Part shown: one piece after another, positions 5,145-5,938 of the stretch | How the letters are laid out: every line of letters starts with the position of its first letter | Position numbering within the stretch: position 1 is the stretch's first letter | Assembly (NCBI GenBank): GCA_030591285.1 | Contig: JAUVBH010000113.1 | Coordinates: 1 to 5,938 of the forward strand | From: Thermoplasmatota archaeon | Lineage (GTDB): Archaea; Thermoplasmatota; Penumbrarchaeia; Penumbrarchaeales; Penumbrarchaeaceae | DNA length: 5,938 nt | Direction: 5' to 3' | The notes under the pieces: model-generated | The model's input: only the letters and a program-made list of their open reading frames with translations | Told to the model about the DNA's origin: nothing | Databases searched by the model: none | Made by a program: the position numbers and the translations under genes

Positions 5145-5707
5145 ATGAACCATTCCTCCTTGATGTCATCGATATGTATGAATTCAACAGCCGCACGAGC
5201 CGCGCATTCACGGTCGATATCGGAATTACCTATAAAAACAGCTTCCTTCGATCCCTTCATATGCGCTTTGAGTATAATATCAACCCCCTCGGGATCGGGT
5301 TTTGGCCTGGTGACCTTGTCAATGCTTATCATGGGGTAGAAACCCCAGTGCCCGATCACACGATCAAGGGTATATGAAGTATTGAGAGAAAGAATTGCAC
5401 AATCGAGTCCTCTGGACAATCTCCACTTTGAGGCAAGGACTCCCTGAACCACCTCTTCCCGCTGCGGGATACCCTCTTCTTCATACTCATTCTGGATTTC
5501 GATCAAACGTTCCTTGACCCGATAAACGGATCCAGCCCATTCATATGCTGATCTCAGTGATGTGAATCCACCAATGTGATCATGTTCTCTCCCGGTCATT
5601 GACAATGCTTCGTAAACCGAAGCCCAGTTCACTTCAATATTGAATATCGTACCATCAAAGTCAAAGATAGCTAAAGGAGCTTCCTTCAGTGTTCTCTCGA
5701 TATCCAT
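5141..5707 (-). CDS. HAD-superfamily hydrolase in amino-sugar operon
   Basis: This 188-residue protein has HAD motif I FDFDGTIF with nucleophile Asp16 and acid/base Asp18. A helical cap of the small C1 type spans about residues 25-95. Motif II is in AILSLNTS (Ser107), motif III is Lys136 in RPKPDP, and motif IV is IGNSDID (159-165). The layout resembles phosphoglycolate-phosphatase-like or beta-phosphoglucomutase-like enzymes. In motif IV the usual first Asp is Asn161, although Asp163 and Asp165 may still bind Mg. A phosphatase acting on a sugar phosphate or an intermediate of this pathway is the simplest reading, but no HAD step is required in the known WbpA-B-E-D-I route. Its stop overlaps the aminotransferase ATG by ATGA. 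Its start at 5707 directly follows a G10 tract, with GGGGAG as the only ribosome-site-like sequence. No better start exists before motif I. Confidence 0.85.
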   Translation of the reverse strand: MDIERTLKEAPLAIFDFDGTIFNIEVNWASVYEALSMTGREHDHIGGFTSLRSAYEWAGSVYRVKERLIEIQNEYEEEGIPQREEVVQGVLASKWRLSRGLDCAILSLNTSYTLDRVIGHWGFYPMISIDKVTRPKPDPEGVDIILKAHMKGSKEAVFIGNSDIDRECAARAAVEFIHIDDIKEEWFI

Positions 5708-5710
5708 TCT

Positions 5711-5720
5711 CCCCCCCCCC
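5711..5720 (-). repeat. G10 homopolymer in the ribosome-binding region of the HAD gene
   Basis: The + strand reads C10; the mRNA of the operon therefore has ten consecutive G residues ending three bases before the HAD ATG at 5707. It occupies almost half of the 24-base gap after the acetyltransferase stop. CCCAG (5726-5730) can pair with CTGGG at the start of the tract around a GTA loop. Such tracts are prone to slippage in replication and to miscounting in sequencing. Confidence 0.9.
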
Positions 5721-5731
5721 AGTACCTGGGA

Positions 5732-5938
5732 TCAAAGCCACTTCAGAACACCGTCTTCCTCGGTATATTTTTTATCACATTCTTTGCAGGTATATTCGAG
5801 ATCTGCCGTTGATTCCAATCGTAGACCGCAGGAACATAACCATCCTTCCCTAACCGCAGGATTTCCAAAGTAGAGGCCAAAATGTAAAGTGTCCTTTGTG
5901 ACAACAGATCCTGCACCCACCAGCGAAGAAATCCCGAT
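5732..5938 (-). CDS. wbpD: Left-handed beta-helix N-acetyltransferase, C-terminal 68 residues, with appended zinc ribbon (WbpD-like)
   Basis: The frame is open from the right edge of the window to a TGA at 5732-5734, so the N-terminal part is outside. The visible sequence starts IGISSLVGAGSVVTKD and continues to FGNPAVREGW, the last hexapeptide coils and the GNPA exit motif of hexapeptide acyltransferases. After GNPA comes a tail with Cys35-x-Cys37-Gly and, 13 residues later, Cys51-x2-Cys54, a zinc-ribbon-like module, ending EDGVLKWL. The apparent start at 5920 is a GTG coding for Val inside the domain, not a start. With the WbpB-like and WbpE-like neighbours, the likely role is acetyl-CoA-dependent N-acetylation of the 3-amino group of the UDP-sugar. 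Other sugar acetyltransferases share this fold, so the exact substrate is inferred from context. Confidence 0.85.
   Translation of the reverse strand: MGISSLVGAGSVVTKDTLHFGLYFGNPAVREGWLCSCGLRLESTADLEYTCKECDKKYTEEDGVLKWL

Overview
The window looks archaeal, probably from a euryarchaeote or Thermoplasmatota-like lineage, although no marker gene settles the lineage. The signs are a TATA-box style promoter before the one clear single gene on the + strand, GGTGA/GTGAT-type ribosome binding sites close to starts, oligo-T terminators, and many small zinc-binding (CxxC) modules. The composition is moderately AT-rich, with very AT-rich spacers.

Left part (1-1737): a set of small, mostly independent genes. 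It starts with the C-terminal end of a HAD-family phosphatase (+). Next is an unrecognised acidic protein with a C-x2-C ... C-x-H motif (+), convergent with a tiny zinc-ribbon protein (-). Then comes an 87-residue single RNA recognition motif (RRM) protein (+) of the bacterial glycine-rich RNA-binding type. The RRM gene has the best regulatory architecture here: a TATA box, a cluster of TTGAT/ATCAA half-sites, a leader whose Shine-Dalgarno can be locked in a C5/G5 hairpin, and a bacterial-looking hairpin-plus-U-tract terminator.

Right part (1738-5938): a tight operon on the minus strand, read from the right edge leftwards. It encodes a left-handed beta-helix acetyltransferase (partial, with an added C-terminal zinc ribbon), a HAD hydrolase, a DegT/DnrJ/EryC1/StrS PLP aminotransferase, a GT-B (GT4) glycosyltransferase and a Gfo/Idh/MocA dehydrogenase. 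Dehydrogenase, aminotransferase and acetyltransferase are the WbpB/WbpE/WbpD trio. In known systems these convert UDP-GlcNAcA to UDP-2,3-diacetamido-2,3-dideoxyglucuronic acid, a sugar used in archaeal N-glycans and bacterial O-antigens. The glycosyltransferase probably adds this or a neighbouring sugar to a glycan. The HAD enzyme is an unexplained member. HAD-aminotransferase and aminotransferase-glycosyltransferase junctions are both 4-base ATGA overlaps, which supports coupled translation.

The points most worth a second look are the G10 homopolymer directly before the HAD start codon, the RRM leader with two mutually exclusive hairpins, and the half-site cluster at the RRM promoter. I see no tRNA, rRNA, CRISPR array, insertion sequence or integrase. 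Nothing here proves a wholly new system.
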